Below, one piece after another: positions 24,581 through 31,950 of a DNA stretch of 49,104 nucleotides. Numbering within the stretch: position 1 is the first letter of the stretch; each line of letters opens with the position of its first letter. Both the position numbers and the translations under genes were made by a program. The notes under the pieces are model-generated. The model was not told where the DNA came from. It made no database searches and was given only the letters and a program-made list of their open reading frames with translations. Origin of the DNA: Fibrobacter sp. UBA4309 (GTDB lineage: Bacteria; Fibrobacterota; Fibrobacteria; Fibrobacterales; Fibrobacteraceae); the NCBI RefSeq assembly GCF_002395745.1, contig NZ_DGUN01000069.1, positions 1 to 49,104 on the forward strand, written 5' to 3'.

Positions 24581-25546
24581 TTAGGACAAATGCGTCGGCG
24601 GGGCGCCCACATTGCTGCGGATAGCCGCCTTCTTGCGTTCCACTATGGAATCGGCAATGGCACGCGCCTTTTCGGTAAGCCACAGCCACGACTGGGATCC
24701 CTGTACGTAATCGGCCTCCCCGAACATTTGCACCCGCCTGTCGCTGCGGAGCGAATCGACCTGGCGAAAGGCCTTCACGTCGCCCTTCGGGTAGACGGCA
24801 AAGGTGCTGCCGCCGTTATAGTTGAGAATGCTGAACGCCGGGACATCGCTCGGGCCGTCGGCCACGTAGACCATGTTCTCGAACGGGACGCGGCGGCTTT
24901 CACGCGCAATGGAAGAATTCACGTCGATGGTATCGGGATACTTGTTGCTGCCCTTGTTGATCTCGAAAAGGTAGCGCGTTTTCGACGTGTTGTCGAGAGC
25001 ACAGGCGACCTGGGCAATCTCGTTCCCGTGCACCGCAGGCTCTGTGTACGCAGAATCCAAAAATCCCGGCGGCAGTACGTCTTCGATAAACTCGCAACCG
25101 AATATGCCGTCTACATAGGGAGCAATCGCGCTGCCGCGAATCGTCTCGGCGAATCCAGTACTAACAACGTAATGTTCCAGGCGGATGTCGAAGGCCTTGT
25201 ACTTGGGATCTTCTTCGACAAGCTTCTTCACCTCGCCAAAGAATTGCGGAAGCCCCGGATAGAATTCCAGCTCCTTCCCGAACTCGCGCAGCATCGCGTT
25301 GTTCAGGCCCTTGAAAATCCCGGCCTTCACGTAGGTCAGGATATGGTTCAGGTAGACCGTGTCTGCGTTCACGGAAATTCCCTGCGCCCTGTACTGCGGT
25401 ACAAGCGCATTGACTTCTCTCCAGAATTTCTTGCCGTCTATACCGTAGCGGCGGAACAGGGGATCTTGCATGTAAGAGCTGATAAGCGTCTTGTCGCAAT
25501 CCCACACCATCGCGATGACATTCTGTTCAAACGGAGCCTGTTTCAT
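24581..25546 (-). CDS. HAD-superfamily phosphatase
   Basis: The 321-residue soluble protein starts MKQAPFEQNVIAMVWDCDKTL, which contains the HAD nucleophile motif DxDxT (Asp16, Asp18). The start at 25546 is preferred over 25576 because GGAGGGAGG lies just upstream. A long helical cap follows. VSTGFAETIRGS is the motif II region, and VYVADGPSDVPAF near residue 240 supplies the motif III/IV acids that bind magnesium. The layout resembles phosphoserine-phosphatase-like COG0560 members. The substrate is unknown. It is 86 nt downstream of the LytM-like gene on the same strand. The 24421-24580 gap upstream of the RNase gene is A+T-rich and may hold that gene's promoter. Confidence 0.8.
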   Translation of the reverse strand: MKQAPFEQNVIAMVWDCDKTLISSYMQDPLFRRYGIDGKKFWREVNALVPQYRAQGISVNADTVYLNHILTYVKAGIFKGLNNAMLREFGKELEFYPGLPQFFGEVKKLVEEDPKYKAFDIRLEHYVVSTGFAETIRGSAIAPYVDGIFGCEFIEDVLPPGFLDSAYTEPAVHGNEIAQVACALDNTSKTRYLFEINKGSNKYPDTIDVNSSIARESRRVPFENMVYVADGPSDVPAFSILNYNGGSTFAVYPKGDVKAFRQVDSLRSDRRVQMFGEADYVQGSQSWLWLTEKARAIADSIVERKKAAIRSNVGAPPTHLS

Positions 25547-25661
25547 AGTAAACCTCCCTCCAATCATCAACCACATCCCAAGCGCCTGTTTAGAACCGGA
25601 TGGATCCCCCTCGTTTCTCTCGGGGGATGACCTCTAAGCTCCAAGTTCTAACCCCACACAA

Positions 25662-26492
25662 TCACTTCGTAATAAAGTAGTCTTCGGGATTCACGGGGAC
25701 TCCGTCTACGCGAATCTCGTAATGCAGCGCCACGCTCGATTCGCGGCCGCTCTCGCCGATAACCGCTATCGGCTGGCCGCGGCGCACCTTGTCGCCCACC
25801 TTCACCAGCGGTTTGCCCAGGTGCGCGTAGAACGTACGTATCTTGGGCATGTGCTCCACCTTCATCGAAAGACCGAACCCGCGATGCGAACGGATTTCGC
25901 TCACGGTGCCGCCTCCGGTAGCCACCACCGTATCGCCCACTTCTGCCACGTAGTCGATTCCGCGGTGCGGCAAGTCCTGTTCGGTGAACGGGTCGTATAT
26001 CATCTCGAAGCGGTTCTTTATCGCGTGCCCGTTCTTGAACGGATGGATTACGGGGACTTTCGCGGCGAGCGCCGAATCCTGCAAAAGACGGTGTTCCAGC
26101 CTGCGGAAAGTGGCCTCGACCTCGTTCAGGCTCTTGCGGGCCTTGCCGTCGGGCGCACCCTCGACACCGGATTCACCGAGCACGAACCCGAGACCGCCCT
26201 TGTAGAGCGTGCTGTCGCGCAGGACCCTGGTTTCTTCGGCCTTCAAGATGGACTCGTCCACAGACTCGCGGATTTCCTTGATTTCCTTCTTGATAGTCTT
26301 GTTCTGGCGGAACACGGCGAGCACGTTTCCGTTCGACAGGTTGTCGAGAATGTGGTCGGGCGAAAACATGATAAAGCCCGCGGCCGCGAAGATGACGCAT
26401 GCGATGGAGACGACGAACGTCGCCATGGAGACCCTGTAGCTCTTGCTTCCCGAGGTCTTGTCCGGGAACACATGTATCTCTACCTTCCTCAC
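25662..26492 (-). CDS. LytM/M23-family membrane protein with altered active site
   Basis: The 276-residue protein is anchored by an N-terminal helix (about residues 22-44). A coiled-coil region (about 62-140) and a C-terminal M23 domain (about 147-276) follow. The zinc ligands are present (His176 and Asp180 in HRGID; His257), as is the YAHL histidine (His224). The usual HLH motif reads Ala255-Leu-His257, so the first catalytic-type histidine is missing. It may be a non-hydrolytic LytM protein of the EnvC/NlpD kind that activates an amidase. The start is GTG, overlapping the upstream gene's TGA (GTGA), with AGGA upstream. Periplasmic action on, or sensing of, peptidoglycan is inferred. Confidence 0.82.
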   Translation of the reverse strand: MRKVEIHVFPDKTSGSKSYRVSMATFVVSIACVIFAAAGFIMFSPDHILDNLSNGNVLAVFRQNKTIKKEIKEIRESVDESILKAEETRVLRDSTLYKGGLGFVLGESGVEGAPDGKARKSLNEVEATFRRLEHRLLQDSALAAKVPVIHPFKNGHAIKNRFEMIYDPFTEQDLPHRGIDYVAEVGDTVVATGGGTVSEIRSHRGFGLSMKVEHMPKIRTFYAHLGKPLVKVGDKVRRGQPIAVIGESGRESSVALHYEIRVDGVPVNPEDYFITK

Positions 26493-26758
26493 GTGGATTC
26501 CTTGCCCGCTATCTTCGATTCCAGTTCGGCAATTTTCCTCTTGGTCTCCTCGATTTCGCCCAGCAGGGCCACCACAAGAGGATCATCCTTCATGGCGTTC
26601 AGCAGGTCGCCCTGCACGGCAAGGTAGACTTTCTGGCCCAACGCCTGGAATTTTGTCTTGAGGCGGTTTTCCTCCGTCACGAGCTCCACTCGCGAAAGAG
26701 CGCCCGAGGCAATCCCCGTAGCTTTATTTTTTAGCTTATTTAGCGTCGTTTCTTTCAT
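26489..26758 (-). CDS. Small coiled-coil protein
   Basis: The 89-residue protein has no signal peptide or membrane helix. The second half (LLGEIEETKRKIAELESKIAG) is a clear heptad coiled coil. It overlaps the following LytM-like gene by 4 nt, so the two are probably translated together and may interact through their coiled coils. GAGGT precedes the ATG. No family is recognised. Confidence 0.7.
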   Translation of the reverse strand: MKETTLNKLKNKATGIASGALSRVELVTEENRLKTKFQALGQKVYLAVQGDLLNAMKDDPLVVALLGEIEETKRKIAELESKIAGKEST

Positions 26759-26820
26759 AAAAGACCTCGTTCGCCCTAAAAAATAGTAGTTTTAATGCGT
26801 AAAAACAATGGAGACCCAAA

Positions 26821-26973
26821 ATGAGCCGAAGTGAACGCAGGCGCGCCAAACAGAACGCCAAAAATTTTGTGCCGAAAAAGACCAATTCCATGAACAAGTG
26901 GATCATCGTGGCCTTGGCGGTCATCGCAGTTGTATTCTTCGTAGGAACGACTTTAATCCAAAGAGGTGCATAA
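26821..26973 (+). CDS. 50-residue single-pass membrane protein upstream of dnaN
   Basis: This short gene encodes a very basic N-terminus (MSRSERRRAKQNAKNFVPKK) followed by one membrane helix (WIIVALAVIAVVFFVGTTL) and a short QRGA tail. GGAG lies 9 nt upstream of the ATG. Its stop is 3 nt before the dnaN ATG, and its last codons contain the GAGGTG that serves as the dnaN ribosome-binding site, so the two are translationally coupled. The positive-inside rule puts the basic end in the cytoplasm. Function is unknown. Confidence 0.75.
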   Translation: MSRSERRRAKQNAKNFVPKKTNSMNKWIIVALAVIAVVFFVGTTLIQRGA

Positions 26974-26976
26974 CGT

Positions 26977-28098
26977 ATGAAGTTCCAGATTGAAAAGAAC
27001 ATGTTCCTCGACGTATTGCAGTCCGCAATCAACGCCGTCCCCAACAAGTCGACCATTCAGATTCTCAACAACTTCGCCCTTCGCCTGGAAGGCAACTTCC
27101 TCGAAGTGAGCGCGACCGACTTGGACCTCGGTATCAGGGTCAAGGTCGAAGTCCAGGGCGAACGTGACGGCTCGGTTGTCATCAACGCCCGCAAGCTGCT
27201 CGACCTCGTGAAAAGCCTCGTCGACCCGAGCATCACGATGGTGAGCGTCGACGTGCAGGACTACCTCGCCAAGATCCAGTGGAGCGAACACGGCAAGGCC
27301 TCCATCACCGGCTTTGACGCCAGCGACTTCCCGCCGCTCCCCGAAGTGGACGACGGCGAATCCCTCTCCTTCTCTACGACCGAGCTCGCATTCCTCGCCG
27401 AAAAGACGATGTTCGCCTGCTCCACGGACTCCATCCGCCTCAGCCTGAACGGCGTGTTCCTCGAGGCGAAGGACGGCATTATTTCCATGATCGCCACCGA
27501 CGGCCACCGTCTCGGCCGTGCCACCCTCGAACGCGAAGGCGCCACGCTCACGAACGGAGCCATCATCCCGAAGAAGGCGCTGCAGTACATTTTGCACATG
27601 GCCAAGAGCGACTCCACCATCGAAGTCCGCACCTCCGCCACGCATATCCTCTTCAGCACCGGCGACACGCAGGTCATCTCCAAGCTGTTCGAAGGCCCGT
27701 ATCCCAACTACCGCGCCGTTATCCCACAGTCGTTCGAACGCACCGTGCAGCTCAACACTGTCGAGTTCCAGAACAAGATGCGCAGCGTGATTTCTATGGC
27801 GAACGCACGTACGCACAAGGTCCGCCTGCAGATCGACGGCAACACCATGGAACTCAGCGCCAGCGACCCGGATGTCGGCGGTGATTCCCGCGAAGCGCTC
27901 GCAGTGACGCACAACGGCGAAGGTTCCTTCAGCATCGGTTTCGACGGACGCTACATCACCGAAATCTTCGGCATGTGCAAGAGCGAAGAAACTATCATGA
28001 AGATGAACAACCCCATCGGCGCCTGCATCATCGAACCCGTGGGCGACGACATGGGCTTCAGCTTCTTGCTGATGCCGACGCACCTCACCGACGACTAG
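26977..28098 (+). CDS. dnaN: DNA polymerase III beta subunit (sliding clamp)
   Basis: The 373-residue clamp has the normal length and three-domain layout. It starts MKFQIEKNMFLDVLQSAINAVPNKSTIQILNNF and has the family motif IATDGHRLGRA around residues 173-183 and GDTQVISKLFEGPYPNYRAVIP near 226-247. The C-terminus LLMPTHLTDD is an altered form of the usual LPMRL tail that lines the partner-binding pocket. It encircles DNA and tethers the replicative polymerase and repair proteins. It is not beside dnaA or recF here but follows a small membrane-protein gene. A strong terminator follows. Confidence 0.96.
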   Translation: MKFQIEKNMFLDVLQSAINAVPNKSTIQILNNFALRLEGNFLEVSATDLDLGIRVKVEVQGERDGSVVINARKLLDLVKSLVDPSITMVSVDVQDYLAKIQWSEHGKASITGFDASDFPPLPEVDDGESLSFSTTELAFLAEKTMFACSTDSIRLSLNGVFLEAKDGIISMIATDGHRLGRATLEREGATLTNGAIIPKKALQYILHMAKSDSTIEVRTSATHILFSTGDTQVISKLFEGPYPNYRAVIPQSFERTVQLNTVEFQNKMRSVISMANARTHKVRLQIDGNTMELSASDPDVGGDSREALAVTHNGEGSFSIGFDGRYITEIFGMCKSEETIMKMNNPIGACIIEPVGDDMGFSFLLMPTHLTDD

Positions 28099-28127
28099 CC
28101 CCGGGAGTACAGTCCAATTAAACAAAC

Positions 28128-28152
28128 GGCTTCGCGAAAGCGGAGCCTTTTT
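28128..28152 (+). terminator. Rho-independent terminator after dnaN
   Basis: An 8-bp stem GGCTTCGC/GCGGAGCC (one G:U) with a GAAA tetraloop is followed by five T residues. The putative -10 of rpe (TAAATT, 28154-28159) begins directly after it. Confidence 0.9.
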
Positions 28153-28166
28153 CTAAATTGTCTTAC

Positions 28167-28817
28167 ATGTTGAAGCAAATCATCGCACCCAGCGTCTTGA
28201 ACGCGAATTTCCTCGAACTCGGAAACGGCCTCAAGGCCATAGAAAAAGGCGGCGCCGGCCTGGTCCACCTCGACATCATGGACGGGCACTTCGTACCGAA
28301 CATCAGTTTCGGCCCGGGCATTTCCGCTTGCGTCAAGAAGGGCACGAGTCTCCCGCTGGACTGCCACCTGATGATTTCGAATCCCGAAAACTATGTCGCC
28401 GACTTCGCGAAGGCCGGGGCGTCCATCATCAGCGTCCACGCCGAAACCACGAACCACCTGGACCGCCTGCTGCACCAGATCGGCGAACTCGGTGTCAAGC
28501 CCGCAGTCGCCATCAACCCGGCGACACCGCTCGAAAGCATCAAGCACGTGCTGGGCATCGTGGACATGGTCCTCATCATGTCGGTGAACCCGGGATTCGG
28601 CGGCCAGAGCCTGATTCCGTACTGCCTCGACAAGATTCGCGAACTGCGCCAGATGAAACCGGAACTGGACATCCAGATAGACGGCGGCGTAAAGCTCGAC
28701 AACATCTTGCAGTGCAAGGAAGCCGGCGCGAACGTGTTCGTGGTCGGTTCCGCCATATTCGGCAAGCCCGATCCTGAATCGGTCTGCCGTGAATTTGTAG
28801 ACAAAGTTTGTCAGTAA
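28167..28817 (+). CDS. rpe: Ribulose-phosphate 3-epimerase
   Basis: This pentose-phosphate-pathway enzyme converts ribulose 5-phosphate to xylulose 5-phosphate in the cytoplasm. The TIM-barrel has standard length (216 residues) and motifs: IAPSVLNANF at the start, HLDIMDGHFVPNISFGPG with metal-binding His/Asp, DCHLMI, LIMSVNPGFGGQ and IQIDGGV near the end. The ATG at 28167 is chosen because a TTG start at 28158 would only add Ser and Tyr before it. There is no Shine-Dalgarno sequence. TAAATT ends 7 nt before this ATG, suggesting a leaderless message. Confidence 0.95.
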   Translation: MLKQIIAPSVLNANFLELGNGLKAIEKGGAGLVHLDIMDGHFVPNISFGPGISACVKKGTSLPLDCHLMISNPENYVADFAKAGASIISVHAETTNHLDRLLHQIGELGVKPAVAINPATPLESIKHVLGIVDMVLIMSVNPGFGGQSLIPYCLDKIRELRQMKPELDIQIDGGVKLDNILQCKEAGANVFVVGSAIFGKPDPESVCREFVDKVCQ

Positions 28818-28832
28818 CGCCGTAACGCAGCG

Positions 28833-29825
28833 TTACTTTTTCGAGACATTCCCGGCGTCGTTTTTCGCGGGGCCCTTCGTATCGTTTTTGACGTCGCGTT
28901 CGGTTTCCGGCGTGGGCTTGGTATCTTCGAGCAGGCGGTCGGCCCATTCGTCCCAGAAGCGGCAGCGTTCGCCCTCGAGCTTCATCTTCGCGAACTTCAC
29001 CGGTTCCGTCTCTACGGCGAGCGTCACCACCGATTCCTTGTAAGCCTGCGGGAGCCCCGCCACGTGCGACATGCGCTGCTTGAGTTCGGCGACAGTCGCG
29101 TCCAGGATATCGGTCTCGAAACGGCGTTCTATGTAACGGCGGGTGATGAACCCGAGAGCCATGAAGTAGTCGCCCTGGTTCCCTTCGGCAAGGTAATTCT
29201 TGGCGCGCAGTTCCTTGAGCGCGAGCACAGCCTCTTCGTACGGCGGCAGGCGCGGGGCAGCCCCCTGCTTCGCGAACTTTTTATGCAGGAACCAGCCGAG
29301 GAACACCAGCAGTGCAACGCCCAAGACAATCAGCAAAACATAAAGCCACTGAGGCAGGCGCGGGTCGTCGAGCGGGTCTTCCACTTCCAAAATATCCGTC
29401 TCTTCGCCGGTCGTACGGGTAGCGACCTTCACCGCCACGGGGTCGGTATTCGTCTTGACCGTATCGGTTCCGACGACTGCGCTCACCTGCTGCGGCGCGA
29501 TGAGGAAGTCGCCGCTCACGAACGTGTTGAGCGTCGCGAGCCACACGAACTTCGCGGTGCCCTTGGGCATACCCTCGGTCACCTTCTCGTTCTTCATTTC
29601 CTTGACCTCGAAACTCCCGAGGTTGCCCACGAAACTCGGCAGGTCCACGATGGCGTTTTCGGGCGCAGTCACCTGGATTTCGTAATTGAACATGTCGCCC
29701 ACGAACACCTGGGCGTTATCGACGTTCGCCTTGACCGAGACATCGAAGGCGAGAACGGGAACAGCAAGGAAAACGCAAAGGATAGCAGCCAGGCGGCAAT
29801 AAAAAATGCACGAAAAACGGTACAT
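28833..29825 (-). CDS. BatD-like membrane protein
   Basis: The 330-residue protein has an N-terminal signal/anchor (to about residue 27) and an extracytoplasmic beta-rich region. The latter begins FDVSVKANVDNAQVFVGDMFNYEIQVTAPENA, which resembles the BatD (oxygen-tolerance) N-terminal domain. A single membrane helix (LYVLLIVLGVALLVFLGWFL, about residues 162-181) and a cytoplasmic helical domain with YFMALGFITRRYIERRFETDILDATVAEL follow. The charged C-terminus ends NVSKK. GAGG precedes the start. Bat proteins usually sit with a MoxR ATPase and VWA proteins, but none is adjacent. The assignment rests on sequence pattern only. Confidence 0.65.
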   Translation of the reverse strand: MYRFSCIFYCRLAAILCVFLAVPVLAFDVSVKANVDNAQVFVGDMFNYEIQVTAPENAIVDLPSFVGNLGSFEVKEMKNEKVTEGMPKGTAKFVWLATLNTFVSGDFLIAPQQVSAVVGTDTVKTNTDPVAVKVATRTTGEETDILEVEDPLDDPRLPQWLYVLLIVLGVALLVFLGWFLHKKFAKQGAAPRLPPYEEAVLALKELRAKNYLAEGNQGDYFMALGFITRRYIERRFETDILDATVAELKQRMSHVAGLPQAYKESVVTLAVETEPVKFAKMKLEGERCRFWDEWADRLLEDTKPTPETERDVKNDTKGPAKNDAGNVSKK

Positions 29826-29952
29826 AAAAACCTCTTCGTGGGAGAATATACAAAATTGGGGACTAAAGAGGCAAATGCAAGCGCCAGGGCATCAACTACC
29901 TGAACGTCGAATATTATTTGAAATCGCTTCAAGTTTCTATCTTTGGCACGAA

Positions 29953-31323
29953 ATGACTATCGCACTTGTCTTATACCTCGTCATCCTGCTGCTTATCGCA
30001 GGGCACAGCGCGCGGAGCGTCAAGGACGTTCCCGACTTTTTCGTTGCGCGCAAGCGGGCAAGCGTACGCGCGGTGGCGGGGAGCCTGGTGGCGACAATCC
30101 TCGGCGGGTCGGCCGTCATCGGGGCGGTAGATAGCGGCGCAAGGCTCGGCGGGGCGACAAGCTGGTTCATGCTCGTGGGGGCGCTCGGGCTACTCGCGCT
30201 CATTCCATTCGCGGGCAAGGCGTACTCGCTCGGCAAATACACGTTGCCCGACCTGGTGGAGTCCTTGTACGGGAAGGGCCCGAAGTTCGTGGCGTCCATC
30301 GTGATTCCCGTCGCGTGGACAGGTATCGTGGCGGCGCAGATTATCGCGGCGGCAAAGCTCCTGATGACTTTCACGGCGTTCGACTACACGACGGCCGCAA
30401 TTGTCTCGGCGGTAGTGTTCACGGGATACACGCTCGCGGGCGGCCAGCAGTCCATCTTGCGTACGGACTTTCTGCAGGCGTGCCTGATAATCTTCGGGCT
30501 TGTAGTGCTCGCGGGTTTCGCGATGTTTAGCGGGGCCGGCGCATCGGCTGCTGCGGGAACCGGGACCGCGCTGGCCATGTTGCAGAACGCGCCCGCCTTC
30601 CCCTTCAACGCGAACTTCTCGCCACTCGACCTTTTCTTGCTTATCCTTACCTACGGCACCACTTACACGGCGGGGCCCGACATTTTCAGCCGCATGTTCT
30701 GCGCAAAAGACGTGGCCACCGCGAAAAGGGCCATCGGGCTTGCCGCCTGCACGCTCGTCCCGGTCGCGTTCATCATCGGGTTCCTCGCGGTATCCGGTAC
30801 GGGCATCGAGGGCGTGCAGGGCGCGCGCATCACGGCGATTGCAGACAAAGTACTACCGCAGCCGCTGATTCCGCTTTTTGCGCTCGCGCTTTTGAGCGTG
30901 GTGCTGAGTAGCGCCGATACCACCCTCCTCAGCAGTTCCGTTATCCTTTGCGGACTGTTCGGCGTGGGGCACAGCAGGCAGCTCGCGAAGGCGCGCCTCG
31001 TCATTTTCGTGAACGGCATCGTGGCGCTGTTGCTCGCGCTCGTGTTCACCGACATCATCGGCACGCTATTGCTTGCGCTCGCCATTTACGCGGGTGCATT
31101 TACCGTTCCTATTCTGTGGGGCCTGCTCGGGCTCAGGGCCAAGCCGAAGTTCGTGGCGGCGGCCATAATCGCGGGCGGAACCTTCGCCCTCGCGGGCAAG
31201 CTCTGCCCGCCGCTCTCCTTCTTGCCTGCAGGACTCGGCGCCCATACGGGCGACATCCTGATGATCGCCGCATTCGTCGTGAACGCAGCATGCCTCGCCC
31301 TGGGCAAGGTCCGCAACATCTAA
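29953..31323 (+). CDS. Sodium:solute symporter family transporter
   Basis: The 456-residue inner-membrane protein has about 12-13 hydrophobic helices and the SSS pattern: VPDFFVARKRASVRAVAGSLVATILGGSAVIG near the N-terminus, SLGKYTLPDLVESLYG, then YTLAGGQQSILRTDFLQ around residue 165 and LSVVLSSADTTLLSSS in the C-terminal half. Such carriers couple Na+ entry to uptake of sugars, amino acids or carboxylates; the substrate cannot be read from sequence. The start at 29953 is chosen because the N-terminal helix begins there and the upstream extension is hydrophilic. No Shine-Dalgarno is seen. TATCTTTG lies 7 nt before the ATG. Confidence 0.88.
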   Translation: MTIALVLYLVILLLIAGHSARSVKDVPDFFVARKRASVRAVAGSLVATILGGSAVIGAVDSGARLGGATSWFMLVGALGLLALIPFAGKAYSLGKYTLPDLVESLYGKGPKFVASIVIPVAWTGIVAAQIIAAAKLLMTFTAFDYTTAAIVSAVVFTGYTLAGGQQSILRTDFLQACLIIFGLVVLAGFAMFSGAGASAAAGTGTALAMLQNAPAFPFNANFSPLDLFLLILTYGTTYTAGPDIFSRMFCAKDVATAKRAIGLAACTLVPVAFIIGFLAVSGTGIEGVQGARITAIADKVLPQPLIPLFALALLSVVLSSADTTLLSSSVILCGLFGVGHSRQLAKARLVIFVNGIVALLLALVFTDIIGTLLLALAIYAGAFTVPILWGLLGLRAKPKFVAAAIIAGGTFALAGKLCPPLSFLPAGLGAHTGDILMIAAFVVNAACLALGKVRNI

Positions 31324-31335
31324 CTCTTCCTAGAT

Positions 31336-31926
31336 TCAGGCCTTAATCTCTTTGTGCAGGAGCCTGTAGCTGCGCGAAGACGCCGTAGGGTGTTCCCGGT
31401 ACAGCACCGCGAAAAGCTTGGTATAGGGAATCTCGGTTTCGGCAAGGGCGCGCATGGCATGCTTCGCGACCTTCCTGTCGGTTTTGTCGAACGCGTACCT
31501 GTCCGCCTCGTATTCCTGGTTCCAGCAATACAGATGGAATATCACGCGGAACGGCACCGCCGCCAGGTGCAGCCAGAGAACCGCCTGCCACAGGGGCATT
31601 CCCGTGCGTACCGGCAAGCCTACCAAAAGCCACACCGCCAAAAGCAGCAGGATAATCTTGAACAAGTTGCGCAGTATGGCATGGTGGTGGAACTTGTGGC
31701 CCTGCTCGTGCATCTTCTCAAAAGCGTTTCCCGTGCTTCCCGCCGTTTCGGTACTTCCCGCACCCTCCGCGACGGCCCTGCTCTCCGGCAACGGGACAAT
31801 ATCGTTTACGAGCGGAATCAGCCGCAGTACGGCAAAGACGCCGCCACGCAACTGCGTAATACGGCGCTCGCGAATTTCGACGCAAAGGCGCAATACGAAT
31901 TCTATGCCGAGAAGCGCGTAAAGCAT
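31336..31926 (-). CDS. Minimal M48-like membrane metallopeptidase
   Basis: The 196-residue protein has the zinc motif HEQGH (73-77, HExxH). Two hydrophobic segments follow (about 88-105 and 113-134), then the third-ligand motif E138YEAD142 (ExxxD). The spacing of HExxH, membrane segments and ExxxD is that of M48 (HtpX/Ste24) peptidases, and HP(T)ASSR near the end also fits. It is shorter than HtpX (about 290). The N-terminus contains one hydrophobic stretch. The active site should face the cytoplasm. It lies 24 nt downstream of the DUF4954 gene, probably in one transcript. No direct family hit could be tested. Confidence 0.65.
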   Translation of the reverse strand: MLYALLGIEFVLRLCVEIRERRITQLRGGVFAVLRLIPLVNDIVPLPESRAVAEGAGSTETAGSTGNAFEKMHEQGHKFHHHAILRNLFKIILLLLAVWLLVGLPVRTGMPLWQAVLWLHLAAVPFRVIFHLYCWNQEYEADRYAFDKTDRKVAKHAMRALAETEIPYTKLFAVLYREHPTASSRSYRLLHKEIKA

Positions 31927-31950
31927 TTCAACAGGCCCCGCCCCGCAAGC

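Noticed and set aside
25577..25661. Hairpin GATCCCCC...GGGGGATGAC between the LytM-like and HAD genes
   Set aside because: It has the look of a REP-like unit but the loop is long and there is a single copy here; the evidence is too thin for a feature.
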